64,000 bases of DNA from Alteromonadaceae bacterium (GTDB taxonomy: Bacteria; Pseudomonadota; Gammaproteobacteria; Enterobacterales; Alteromonadaceae). This document shows, piece by piece, positions 37,997 through 45,864 of the stretch (within the stretch, counting starts at the first letter, position 1; the number at the start of each line of letters is the position of its first letter). Below the pieces are notes generated by a model. The model did no database searches, was not told where the DNA came from, and saw only the letters and a list, made by a program, of their open reading frames with translations. A program made the position numbers and the translations under genes. The stretch covers positions 18,794 to 82,793 of the forward strand of contig WKFJ01000056.1 of the NCBI GenBank assembly GCA_014872785.1. The letters run 5' to 3'.

Positions 37997-39136
37997 ATGA
38001 ACGCGAAAACAAAAAAATCGCTTTACGACGTCAGAGACGTCAAGACTCAATTAAGCGCCAGCGCAGGTTGGCCAGCGGTATTGAGCCATTTCGGCTTGCC
38101 CGTGACTGGGCATAAACAAAAAGACCTACAACAGGGGCCTTGCCCGTTATCAGGCAAAGGCAACACCAAGTTTCGTTTCCTTCAGGATTACGATACTACC
38201 GGTGGTGCCCACCACAATGATGAAGGCCGTTTTACCAACGGCATTGATTTATTAATGTGGTTCAAGGGCTGGGACTTTGCCGAGGCTGTTCGTGAAGTCG
38301 GGGAGTTTATCAACGCCCCTACCACTGACCTAAAAACGTTTGTTGGCAAAAGTCGGGCACCGGCGCAGCCGCGTCAGTGCTATATCGAACCACAAGAGGC
38401 GCAAAAGCGACAGGCGAGAATTGACAAGTATTTGTCTGAATCCGTGCCTATTGCTGGCACGCTTGGTGAGAAGTACCTACGCCATCGCGGTATTAAGGCA
38501 GAACTTAGCTACCTTGGGGAAAACCTGCGTTTCCACCCTGCCATGCCCTACTGGTGCAAGGCGACGGAAACCTGGTTGAGGTTCCCTACGATGCTAGGTA
38601 AGTACTACGACAAAAACGGAGAGTTTTTGACGTTACACCGCACGTTTTTGAACCCTTGCGGGACGAAAAAAGCGGAATTGCCCTTGTATGACGGAAAAAA
38701 ACAGGCCACTAAAATGATACTAGCTCCACCTCGCGATATGCGTGGCGGGTACATCAAAATTGATGAACCTGTGCATATCAAAGATGGACAGCATCTTTTG
38801 GGGTTGTCTGAGGGGATAGAGAATGCCCTTACCGTAAGGGAAGGCTTTTGTGTCCCGGTGTGGGCAGGTTACTCAAGCTCTCTGTTAGAGATCATAGAGT
38901 TGCCGCCCTTCGTGACATTGGTGCCCGTGTTTGCGGATTTGGATGAGAATGGTGCTGGCGTTAAGTCAGCGAAAAAACTCAAAGCCAAATACCCGCAGCG
39001 CGACGTGGTGGTGGTACCTCCCTTTAGTGATAAGGAAGAGACCGATTGGAATGACGAATACAAGGAAAAAGGCGATGCCGCTTTTCAGGGTATTTCGTTA
39101 AACCCAAACGTGTCTAGCCAAAGGAGGGTTGCCTAA
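37997..39136 (+). CDS. Toprim-domain primase-like protein
   Basis: The 379-aa protein has an N-terminal region that resembles phage P4-type primases but with an incomplete zinc ribbon (CPLSGKGNTKFRF). A C-terminal toprim domain follows, with the catalytic Glu in LGLSEGIENA near residue 270 and the DxD in FADLDENG near 312. No helicase domain is attached, unlike P4 alpha. It probably supports replication of the element. The ribosome site is GGAG before ATG 37997; its stop overlaps the next start. Confidence 0.7.
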   Translation: MNAKTKKSLYDVRDVKTQLSASAGWPAVLSHFGLPVTGHKQKDLQQGPCPLSGKGNTKFRFLQDYDTTGGAHHNDEGRFTNGIDLLMWFKGWDFAEAVREVGEFINAPTTDLKTFVGKSRAPAQPRQCYIEPQEAQKRQARIDKYLSESVPIAGTLGEKYLRHRGIKAELSYLGENLRFHPAMPYWCKATETWLRFPTMLGKYYDKNGEFLTLHRTFLNPCGTKKAELPLYDGKKQATKMILAPPRDMRGGYIKIDEPVHIKDGQHLLGLSEGIENALTVREGFCVPVWAGYSSSLLEIIELPPFVTLVPVFADLDENGAGVKSAKKLKAKYPQRDVVVVPPFSDKEETDWNDEYKEKGDAAFQGISLNPNVSSQRRVA

Positions 39137-39387
39137 TGATCACCGTTAGCCGTGGTAACTCTGTAAGCGACATCCCAGTGACAGGTACGTTACTGGAGTC
39201 GCTTGAGCGTGCAAGTGTGCCGGTCGAAACACACTGCCGCTCTGGCGTATGTGGCCTTTGTCGCATGAAACTTAAATCAGGTAACGTCGAGTATATCGAG
39301 ACGCCGCTTGGTTGGGTGGAAGACGATGAAGTGTTGGTATGCTGCGCCGTTCCAACATCCCAAAAAATAGAGATAGAAGTGCTGTGA
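39136..39387 (+). CDS. YfaE-like [2Fe-2S] ferredoxin
   Basis: The 83-aa plant-type ferredoxin has the cluster motif C-x4-C-x2-C (HCRSGVCGLC) and the fourth Cys in LVCCAVP. Length and ending (KIEIEVL) match YfaE, the ferredoxin that maintains the iron cofactor of class Ia ribonucleotide reductase. Its start overlaps the stop of the toprim gene and AAGGAGG is just upstream, so translation is coupled. With the YfbR-like gene at 42596, it hints at control of the nucleotide pool (inference). Confidence 0.8.
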   Translation: MITVSRGNSVSDIPVTGTLLESLERASVPVETHCRSGVCGLCRMKLKSGNVEYIETPLGWVEDDEVLVCCAVPTSQKIEIEVL

Positions 39388-39856
39388 TGGATAATACAGC
39401 GCCTCTTTCTCGCACATACAACGTAGAGCAGCAATGCATCCACGTTGACCTCAATGGCCTGGATAGGTGACAACCCAAAATTTCGGTGTGGTTGTCCTTA
39501 TCCTGGCTGTTGCCTTTTTATTGTCAAGTAGTGACATCTCCCATTCAGTCGCACGAACCGTCAGTCGTTTTACCCTTGCTTTTAAGGGGTAAGGGTAAAA
39601 CGATTTTCACATGAACTTTGTACCTATCATTTGTATGCATTCATCTTCCTTCACCGGAAGACTTGTTTGCGATAGGCGCATCGTTCGACTCTAGCTGTCG
39701 AGTAGACACGCGGGTAAGCCTTTCCGGTTTACTGACATTGGACAGTCGTTCAATTTATTTCGCGAAAGCGTTTACCACCCACTTTTGAGGATGCCGAAAC
39801 ATCTGATGAAGTGACCAAACACCGCTGTAATGAAACTATTTCACAGCATTGTAAAC
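39388..39856 (+). ncRNA. Long structured leader or ncRNA C (gene-free)
   Basis: A 540-bp gap without an ORF. It begins with a long hairpin at 39461-39503 (GGATAGG-TGACAACC with GGTTGTC-CTTATCC), then the terminator at 39565. The shared block CGACTCTAGCTGTCGAGTAG starts at 39686, and GTTCAAT follows 62 bp later. Same class as stretches A and B. Confidence 0.5.
39565..39607 (+). terminator. Strong hairpin, probable terminator
   Basis: TCGTTTTACCCTT pairs perfectly over 13 bp with AAGGGTAAAACGA, followed by TTTT. It probably ends transcripts coming from the ferredoxin gene, so stretch C downstream may have its own promoter. Confidence 0.7.
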
Positions 39857-39891
39857 CCCGGCTGGGACATGATTTTTTCTGCTCAGGCGGG
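39857..39891 (+). promoter_or_regulatory. Two-hairpin leader 9 (main hairpin)
   Basis: After GTAAAC, CCCGGCTGGG pairs with CTCAGGCGGG with one mismatch and one G-U. AAGTCATGG follows. Confidence 0.65.
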
Positions 39892-39929
39892 AAGTCATGG
39901 CTACCAGTCTCATATTTGGAGAACAAGCC

Positions 39930-41690
39930 ATGCAACAGCATGAATTTAAGCAATACGCACACAACGTCATCCCGATGCTTTCAGGCGTTGGCGGTATAGG
40001 TATCAGTATTTCAGGCCAGATGGCCTATACCAATGGTGAGCGTATCAATCTTCCCATGGGAGATTATACGGACAAAAACTTCTTAGCACTGTGCAAAGGG
40101 TTGATGTTCCACGAATGTGGCCATCACCGCTATACAAGCTTTGATGAATGGAACCACGCGACCGGTAAGACACCAGCGCTTCATTCAATAGTCAATAGCT
40201 TTGAAGATCCACGGATTGAAAAAGCCACCATTGACTATTTCCCAGGTGCCGAATTTCATTTTTTTAAAATGACTGAGGTGCTTATGGAAAGAGGCTTTTG
40301 GGCGAGTCCAAAGGAGGAAAACATCATCGATGCTTTCCTCCTTTATTACCCATCTTACCAGGTTGTTGGGTATCCAATGCTCCAAGAGTATGTGGCACAG
40401 GCTGAGAACATCATGCGGCGCACGCAGGGTGATCAACTCACAGACGCCCTTATCCATGAAATGGACAAGATTGGAAAAGCGTCTAATACCCAAGACATCA
40501 TCGAGATTGCCAAGGATGTTTTTGAACTGCTCAAGCAGCAGCAAGAAGACAACCAGCAGCAACCTAAGCCACAACAAGGCCAAGGAGATGATGCGGGAGA
40601 GGATGAAGATGGTTCGCAAGGACAGTCTCAGTCAGACCAGTCAGGCTCAGAAGATGGTCCGCAAGGACAGTCTCAATCTGACCAGTCAGGCTCAGAAGAT
40701 GGTTCGCAAGGACAATCTCAATCCGACCAGTCTGGTGATGATGTGAGTCAAGGGCAGGGTGACATAGAGGATACGCAACCAAGCGTTAAATCTACCCCCG
40801 CCCAAGATGGTGCAAAAGCCCTGGAGGAGTTTTTAAATTCCCAAACGGTAAAGGACTTTCATCAAGATTTGATGGAGGAAATAAACCAAATGGCGCAGAA
40901 ACACCAAGACTCTGATCAGAAAGGTCATGGTCTAGATCTTTCATTTGACATAATCCGCAGGGATTACGTGTCAATCCCAGGATACGTCCCAAAAGACACA
41001 TCGGGTTTAGCGCGAGATTTCTACACGACCTTACATAAGGTCATGTTTGATCAAACGCGTACGATGCGTGTGCCCAAAAAGACGGGCGCTAAAATCATCC
41101 CCAATAGGCTAAGTGGCATTGCGACTGGCAATTATGCTGTTTTCCAACAGCGTTTGCGTAAGCGTGATATCACTACTGCTATATCGGTGTTGGTCGATGC
41201 GTCCGGTTCTATGGGTAGGCATAACATGTCTGAGGCGAATAAAACAGCCTTTGCATTAGCCACAGCATTTGGCCGGATGAATGTCCCTTCCCAAGTCACC
41301 TATTTTGGCTGCTGGGAAGATGACAGGCCGGGTAACTTTTTGCACTGTGCCCAGTCTTTTGGCGGCGCACTGGACAAAAAGCGTTTTGGCGTTTCCTATA
41401 ACGGCAGCACTCCCACTCACGCGGGAATGCATTTAGCGGCGATGGAGATGGCTAATCGGAAAGAGCAGAACAAATTTATGTTCATCTTGACCGATGGCGA
41501 CCCAGACTCTATTGCATCTGTACAGAAGATGAACGGTATATGCCAGTCACTAGGGATTAAAATAATTCCAATTGGCTTAGGTGTTAAAACCGTTCGCGGC
41601 TTTGATACAGGTGAGTTCGTCTGTGCTGAAGATTCAAGCGCGGTAAATGCCGCGTTAAAAGAAGCGATTAAGTATCGCTTATTCAACTAA
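39930..41690 (+). CDS. CobT-like VWA-domain protein with an HExxH motif
   Basis: ATG 39930 follows TTGGAG. The 586-aa protein has HECGH near residue 60, a possible zinc-binding motif. A disordered Gln/Ser/Asp region with three 15-aa repeats follows near 230-270. The C-terminal von Willebrand A domain has the MIDAS motif DASGSMG near residue 423 and LTDGDPDS near 520. VWA proteins of this kind pair with MoxR/CobS ATPases, here encoded at 35096. Whether HECGH is catalytic is open. Confidence 0.75.
   Translation: MQQHEFKQYAHNVIPMLSGVGGIGISISGQMAYTNGERINLPMGDYTDKNFLALCKGLMFHECGHHRYTSFDEWNHATGKTPALHSIVNSFEDPRIEKATIDYFPGAEFHFFKMTEVLMERGFWASPKEENIIDAFLLYYPSYQVVGYPMLQEYVAQAENIMRRTQGDQLTDALIHEMDKIGKASNTQDIIEIAKDVFELLKQQQEDNQQQPKPQQGQGDDAGEDEDGSQGQSQSDQSGSEDGPQGQSQSDQSGSEDGSQGQSQSDQSGDDVSQGQGDIEDTQPSVKSTPAQDGAKALEEFLNSQTVKDFHQDLMEEINQMAQKHQDSDQKGHGLDLSFDIIRRDYVSIPGYVPKDTSGLARDFYTTLHKVMFDQTRTMRVPKKTGAKIIPNRLSGIATGNYAVFQQRLRKRDITTAISVLVDASGSMGRHNMSEANKTAFALATAFGRMNVPSQVTYFGCWEDDRPGNFLHCAQSFGGALDKKRFGVSYNGSTPTHAGMHLAAMEMANRKEQNKFMFILTDGDPDSIASVQKMNGICQSLGIKIIPIGLGVKTVRGFDTGEFVCAEDSSAVNAALKEAIKYRLFN
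40605..40740 (+). repeat. Three 45-bp coding repeats
   Basis: Three nearly identical 45-bp units encode GSQGQSQSDQSGSED in the linker of the VWA protein. They are a protein-level linker repeat, not a DNA element. Confidence 0.8.
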
Positions 41691-41721
41691 CCCCGAGCAG
41701 GGCTATTTACCCTGCAAGGGG
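41662..41721 (+). promoter_or_regulatory. Two-hairpin leader 10
   Basis: AAGCGAT-TAAGT-ATCGCTT at 41662-41680 lies inside the end of the VWA gene. CCCCGAGCAGGG (41691) then pairs with CCCTGCAAGGGG (41710) with an internal 2-nt loop. AAGGAG follows. Confidence 0.7.
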
Positions 41722-41755
41722 TAGATGGCTTTTGCTCCTATTAAGGAGATACATC

Positions 41756-41944
41756 ATGGTGAAACATCACTATGTCGAAGCCATTGATAAAGGCGGCATC
41801 ATTTGTCGCGACACGAACGCGTGGAAAGTCAGCAGTAAACTAAAGCAATTTGGTTTGCTCGCGACAGGCCACCGCATCAGGCTAGTGGAAAAAACAGTCT
41901 CAAGACCGCTTAAGGTCGGCAACATCATCGAGAGGACACTCTGA
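41756..41944 (+). CDS. Small hypothetical protein, 62 aa
   Basis: ATG 41756 follows AAGGAG; earlier in-frame starts lack a ribosome site. The product is basic (MVKHHYVEAIDKGGI) and has no recognised family. Its TGA overlaps the ATG of the next gene, so the two are probably translated together. Confidence 0.55.
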   Translation: MVKHHYVEAIDKGGIICRDTNAWKVSSKLKQFGLLATGHRIRLVEKTVSRPLKVGNIIERTL

Positions 41945-42183
41945 TGGTGACAAGACTGTTTTTTCTGCGTGTCTTGACGGATGTCGGGACACAAGATCGT
42001 GAAGACGTCAGGGTGTTCAGCCGAACCCAGACCAAAAAAAATGAATTTTGTTCGCTGTATTACACGAGCAAACACTTCATTAAAGTGTTCTTTGACAAAA
42101 ATCACGTCTATCTGCGAAGCAAAGTTGAGCCACGCACCCGTGCGTGCTCACCCACTATCGCACTTCAACAAGAATGCGCGTAA
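41944..42183 (+). CDS. Small hypothetical protein, 79 aa
   Basis: It starts at the ATG overlapping the previous stop (TGATG). The product is basic and aromatic with no recognised motif. The coupled start supports it, but the sequence alone is weak evidence. Confidence 0.45.
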   Translation: MVTRLFFLRVLTDVGTQDREDVRVFSRTQTKKNEFCSLYYTSKHFIKVFFDKNHVYLRSKVEPRTRACSPTIALQQECA

Positions 42184-42225
42184 GCGCGATGTAAACCCGA
42201 AACGGGACGCTTCCCGTTTATCGGG
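42177..42225 (+). promoter_or_regulatory. Two-hairpin leader 11
   Basis: CGCG-TAAG-CGCG at the end of the previous gene. After GTAAA, CCCGAAACGGG (42196) pairs with CCCGTTTATCGGG with small bulges. GTAGGCGACC follows. Confidence 0.65.
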
Positions 42226-42259
42226 TAGGCGACCTTGTTTCCTGACTCGGAGAAATTCC

Positions 42260-42520
42260 ATGAGCATGGAAATAAAACTAGGGGCAATTTGCTCCTTCAT
42301 GGCCGCACTCATCGGCCTCTTAATGGCGCACTGTGTCACAACCCAGCGTACAGACCTTTTCATCTATTTGATGGTCTGTGTGGCAGGACTAACCGTGATA
42401 CAGATTCTCATTACTTGCGACTTTGACACCGACGCGGTGTTAAGTCTAAAAACAACGGCTATCAAGGTGCTCTTGGTAGTTAACGTGGGGTCGTTTCTAA
42501 TCGGGTTTTTACTCGGTTAA
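42260..42520 (+). CDS. Small membrane protein, 86 aa
   Basis: ATG 42260 lies 7 bp after GGAG; the open frame continues upstream, but those starts overlap the previous gene and leader 11. Three hydrophobic segments cover most of the protein (AICSFMAALIGLLMA, LFIYLMVCVAGLTVI, VLLVVNVGSFLIGFLLG). Family unknown. Confidence 0.6.
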   Translation: MSMEIKLGAICSFMAALIGLLMAHCVTTQRTDLFIYLMVCVAGLTVIQILITCDFDTDAVLSLKTTAIKVLLVVNVGSFLIGFLLG

Positions 42521-42534
42521 CACTACACCTATAA

Positions 42535-42562
42535 CCCTTGCGGGAATCTATTCCTGTAGGGG
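42535..42562 (+). promoter_or_regulatory. Two-hairpin leader 12 (main hairpin)
   Basis: CCCTTGCGGGAA pairs over 12 positions with TTCCTGTAGGGG, including three or more G-U pairs, around TCTA. GAGTAGGTTCC follows. Confidence 0.65.
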
Positions 42563-42595
42563 AGTAGGTTCCTGTGTTAATTGGAGAAAATAATC

Positions 42596-43192
42596 ATGAA
42601 ATCATTTGGGTTTTTACCACTGGTCTTTCGACTCCGCTTCCAAAACCGCTGGGCAACCATGCAGTGCAAGGAAGAGGAAAATGTGCTTGAGCATTCCGCA
42701 ATTGTGGCCTATCTGGCTATGACCGCGGGCATGTTCAATGACAAGTTGAACCTCTCGTACATGGTCAATCATGCGTTGTTGCATGATTGCTCAGAGGCAA
42801 TCTGCCAAGATGTAATCTCACCCGTTAAAAACGCTACGCCAGAAATGGCAGCGGCGTACGACACAATTGAGAAAAACGCCATCGAGCAGATGATAGCGTC
42901 GGCACCACCGATGCTAAGGGATAAGCTGCGCTTTTACTTCACAGGCGACAGTTCTGTTGAGTATGAAACGCAACTCGTAAAGGCGCTTGATAAGTATGCT
43001 GCTTATCTAAAAGCCAAAAGAGAAGGGACGCTCGGGAATGAAACCGAGTTTCACGATGCTTACCAAAAAGAGAAGTTACGCGTAGAGCAACTGTGCGAAC
43101 AGTTTCCAGAGCTTTCCCAAATTGATTTTTATTTTTGGGAATCACTTGATCTGAGCATAGATGCATTACTTGGCCAGATAAAAGGAGTTTGA
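42596..43192 (+). CDS. YfbR-like HD-domain 5'-deoxynucleotidase
   Basis: ATG 42596 follows GGAG. The 198-aa protein has the HD pattern of YfbR: EHS near residue 34, then LLHDCSEA near 61 and a distal Asp near 128. YfbR dephosphorylates deoxynucleoside 5'-monophosphates. Length matches the family (about 199 aa). On a mobile element it could tune dNTP supply (inference). Confidence 0.75.
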   Translation: MKSFGFLPLVFRLRFQNRWATMQCKEEENVLEHSAIVAYLAMTAGMFNDKLNLSYMVNHALLHDCSEAICQDVISPVKNATPEMAAAYDTIEKNAIEQMIASAPPMLRDKLRFYFTGDSSVEYETQLVKALDKYAAYLKAKREGTLGNETEFHDAYQKEKLRVEQLCEQFPELSQIDFYFWESLDLSIDALLGQIKGV

Positions 43193-43195
43193 GAA

Positions 43196-43627
43196 ATGTT
43201 CACACAAGTAAAACATCTGATGTTAGACATCAAAGACGGCAATATTTATGCGATGTTGCTTGCGGTGTGTTATCTCGCTTTGGCAGGGCTTGTATCCTTC
43301 ATCGCTTGGATGGTGATTCAAGCAAGCACGGGCGCGTACGAACCGGACGAGGTTAAATTCAGTCGTGGTACGTATCAAATCGTGGAAGTCGATCCTCCGC
43401 GTTACTTCCGTATTGTTCTGATAGATAACAAAACCGGACAAGAGTTAAGTTACCGCACAAAATACTGTGTTGGTCACAAGAAGCTCGAGGTCGGTGAGTT
43501 TATCAATCTCGATGTAAAAACCAAAATATGGCACGACAAAGACATGCAAAGCGTGTCGATTGTTGATGCCAACAAGATCTTCTGTTCACTTACAGATGAC
43601 CTACAAACAGCCAGTAATGGCATTTAA
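43196..43627 (+). CDS. Hypothetical protein with one membrane helix
   Basis: ATG 43196 follows AAAGGAG 4 bp after the nucleotidase stop. One hydrophobic helix near residues 20-42 (LLAVCYLALAGLVSFIAWMV) is followed by a soluble beta-rich domain of about 95 residues. Family unknown. Confidence 0.6.
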   Translation: MFTQVKHLMLDIKDGNIYAMLLAVCYLALAGLVSFIAWMVIQASTGAYEPDEVKFSRGTYQIVEVDPPRYFRIVLIDNKTGQELSYRTKYCVGHKKLEVGEFINLDVKTKIWHDKDMQSVSIVDANKIFCSLTDDLQTASNGI

Positions 43628-43648
43628 CCCCGGCGAAAGCCTTTTAAA
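43628..43648 (+). promoter_or_regulatory. Short leader hairpin (variant of the two-hairpin leader)
   Basis: GGC-GAAA-GCC follows TTAACCCC and directly precedes TTTAAAGGAG. Only the first hairpin type is present. Confidence 0.5.
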
Positions 43649-43659
43649 GGAGAACAAAA

Positions 43660-44199
43660 ATGTTGCTAATCACAACAGAATTTCATCCTTGTGATGAAGC
43701 CTTATTGGAGCGTCTTGGAACGTTCTACAAGGTAATGGACATGGCAACTGCTGATGCCGCCGCCCTCGGTGGTACCAGTGGTAAAGCCTATGTCGATATT
43801 TGCGATGAAAAGCGCAACTATCAAATCATGGCTTACAGCCTCTTAGTTGGAGGTAAGCGCCAATGCTTCAGCAAAGAGGTACATATGCCTCATTGCACAC
43901 TTACCGATGAGTTAAGCTATATTATCAATCATTGCGATTGCACGGATTTAGCTTACCGAGTAGGTGAAGTAGAAGTAGCGTTTACCAAGTCACAGCGCCG
44001 ATGCGATGTGACCGGAAAAACCAAGCTAAGAGACGATGTCGTTGTCTCGTTAACACGTAAATCGGAAGTAGACCCGTTTTGGCAACTTCGCCTCAAAGAC
44101 TTGGTCGATGGCGATTTACTGCGGTTCTTGGCGTTTAGGGAGGGATTCCCTGAAGCGATTCAGACGCTCAAGTACATCAAAGTTCAAGAGGCCGCCTAA
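43660..44199 (+). CDS. Hypothetical protein, 179 aa
   Basis: AAAGGAG precedes ATG 43660. The protein is soluble. Several Cys/His near residues 82-115 (HCTLTDELSYIINHCDCTD, CDVTGKTKL) could bind metal, but no family is recognised. It is the last gene of the block and is followed by a terminator. Confidence 0.55.
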   Translation: MLLITTEFHPCDEALLERLGTFYKVMDMATADAAALGGTSGKAYVDICDEKRNYQIMAYSLLVGGKRQCFSKEVHMPHCTLTDELSYIINHCDCTDLAYRVGEVEVAFTKSQRRCDVTGKTKLRDDVVVSLTRKSEVDPFWQLRLKDLVDGDLLRFLAFREGFPEAIQTLKYIKVQEAA

Positions 44200-44221
44200 T
44201 GGCACCTCTTGGCCTTTTTTT
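44185..44221 (+). terminator. Rho-independent terminator
   Basis: CAAGAGG pairs with CCTCTTG and is followed by GGCC and a run of T. It closes the 31-44 kb block; its stem overlaps the last codons of the preceding gene. Confidence 0.8.
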
Positions 44222-44265
44222 CTACAAACCACTCACTTTCTTATTATCAATTCCCCACTTTTATC

Positions 44266-44326
44266 CCCAGACTAAGGTATTTACCAGAGTCTAGCGCCCC
44301 TATCTTCACTCTTTGCCCTTTACAAT
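44266..44326 (+). promoter_or_regulatory. CTAG-dyad box 6 and promoter
   Basis: CCAG at 44267 and CTAG at 44291 are 24 bp apart in a good dyad (AGACT with AGTCT, GGTATTTACC in the centre). TACAAT at 44321-44326 starts 26 bp after the second half-site. Confidence 0.8.
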
Positions 44327-44355
44327 ATTTTCAAATCAATTAACAAAACCCTCTT

Positions 44356-44775
44356 ATGCTAAAAATTCACTTTGTCAGTCTTGGACAACAAGATTTATTT
44401 GGCGCAATGGCAACGCCAAAAAAAGGCGACTTCGCCAGTGAGGATGACCTGAAGCACCGTTCACAGCGACTTATCGAGCAATACTTTTGCCCGGTTTGTG
44501 GCTCACAAGATGTGAAAGGTGGTATCGAAATAAGCTACCGGAAATACCGACGCATAGAGCAAATCCGGGTTAAAGGCTTCTTTGGCGAAAAATTAGAAAA
44601 TAACGTGCTAGGTGAGGTGCATCGGATAGAGAAAGTCGAGGTTCCTCAAAAAAGGATGATGATGGGCGGGAAAATTAAATGTGGCTCTTGTAAATGGCAT
44701 ATTGCGACAGACAATTATCCCCTGCCTTTACCTATCGACCACTTAAACCAACTTAACCAAAAACGCTCGGCTTAG
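44356..44775 (+). CDS. Cys4 zinc-binding hypothetical protein
   Basis: The 139-aa protein has two CxxC pairs, FCPVCGS near residue 45 and KCGSCKW near 112, which probably hold one zinc. The part between is basic. It lies 30 bp after the boxed -10 and 12 bp before the diguanylate cyclase gene. Role unknown; nucleic-acid binding is plausible. Confidence 0.6.
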   Translation: MLKIHFVSLGQQDLFGAMATPKKGDFASEDDLKHRSQRLIEQYFCPVCGSQDVKGGIEISYRKYRRIEQIRVKGFFGEKLENNVLGEVHRIEKVEVPQKRMMMGGKIKCGSCKWHIATDNYPLPLPIDHLNQLNQKRSA

Positions 44776-44787
44776 GATTTCGATCAT

Positions 44788-45831
44788 ATGAATAACGTCT
44801 ATCCAATTCATCCCAATACAGCTCAAAAAATACCGCCATCAAACAGTAATGAGCATAGCTATCAATTGCTTAAAGACGTTATCCCATTGTTGCTGAAATA
44901 TCAGCAGCCAGCCAAGCCAATCAACTATGCATTATGGTATGCCTACCTAGAGCAAAACGACTCTGAATTGGTTACGCAGATGCAAACCCTGCTCGCCAAG
45001 CAGAAGGGTAAACTATCTGATATGCAGGTACAGGAGTTTCACGAACGATTTTTCAAACCCGAAAATCAGCAAGCCAAAGAATTTATTCAGCAGACGATGC
45101 TCACAGTATTGGCAGAAGCGAATTTAAAGGCTAACGCTCAAAAACAAACCACCCAGCAATTTACTCGACTATTGACTCGCACCCAGGATAAATTAAAAGC
45201 AGCGAAAAGCGATCCAGATAAGCTGGTGGACTACGTAGATTCGCTGTTGGTAGGCTCCGGCAAGATGGTCAATAGCACCCAAAAATATTGTGAGGCATTG
45301 ACGGCTGCCCAGCAGCAAATAATTGACCTGCAAGCAAAAGTCGCTGAATTGGAATCACATGCGTTAAAAGATAGTCTCACAGGCTTGTATAACAGGCGTT
45401 ACTTCAACTCAGATATTCAAACTTACGAGCAAAATAACGATTATTGTTTGATGATGGTAGATGTCGATAATTTCAAACAATTTAACGATACCTACGGTCA
45501 TGTAATGGGTGATAAAGCGCTGGCACGGGTGGGGCAGGTGCTTGCTAAGCAAGTAGGTGTGCGCTGTTATCGTTATGGCGGCGAAGAATTTGCGATTCTC
45601 TGCCCGGATACCTCAGCTGAAAAAGCGCATAAACTTGCCGAGCATATTCGCGACCTGGTGAGTAAGATTAGGATGAAACGTAGCGATGCCACTATCTCAG
45701 GGGTGTTGACGGTTTCGATAGGGATAAAATACGTGGGCCACCGTCCAGAGCCGACGGAATCGGTCATCATGTTAGCAGATAAAAAGCTTTATGAAGCAAA
45801 GCGGGAAGGGAGAAACAGAGTGGTGATTTAG
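44788..45831 (+). CDS. GGDEF diguanylate cyclase, soluble
   Basis: The 347-aa protein has a helical N-terminal part (about 190 residues, no membrane segment), then a GGDEF domain beginning DSLTGLYNRRYF near 193 with the active-site motif YGGEEF near 265. No RxxD inhibitory site precedes the motif. It makes c-di-GMP from GTP. Diguanylate cyclases are also carried by SXT and IncA/C elements, where they affect surface attachment of the host. Confidence 0.85.
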   Translation: MNNVYPIHPNTAQKIPPSNSNEHSYQLLKDVIPLLLKYQQPAKPINYALWYAYLEQNDSELVTQMQTLLAKQKGKLSDMQVQEFHERFFKPENQQAKEFIQQTMLTVLAEANLKANAQKQTTQQFTRLLTRTQDKLKAAKSDPDKLVDYVDSLLVGSGKMVNSTQKYCEALTAAQQQIIDLQAKVAELESHALKDSLTGLYNRRYFNSDIQTYEQNNDYCLMMVDVDNFKQFNDTYGHVMGDKALARVGQVLAKQVGVRCYRYGGEEFAILCPDTSAEKAHKLAEHIRDLVSKIRMKRSDATISGVLTVSIGIKYVGHRPEPTESVIMLADKKLYEAKREGRNRVVI

Positions 45832-45856
45832 GATGCCGCCAGGGCAGCATCCTTTC
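45831..45856. terminator. Hairpin terminator between convergent genes
   Basis: GGATGC pairs with GCATCC right after the cyclase stop, followed by a short T run. It separates the cyclase from the minus-strand gene at 45865. Confidence 0.6.
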
Positions 45857-45864
45857 GCAGTCAA

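Noticed and set aside
31456..39760. tRNA or tRNA-like genes suggested by TAGCTCA and GTTCGAT in the gene-free stretches
   Set aside because: No acceptor stem, CCA end or cloverleaf of normal length can be drawn around these motifs.
40605..40740. Three 45-bp repeats as possible iterons or an origin
   Set aside because: They are in frame and encode a low-complexity linker in the VWA protein.
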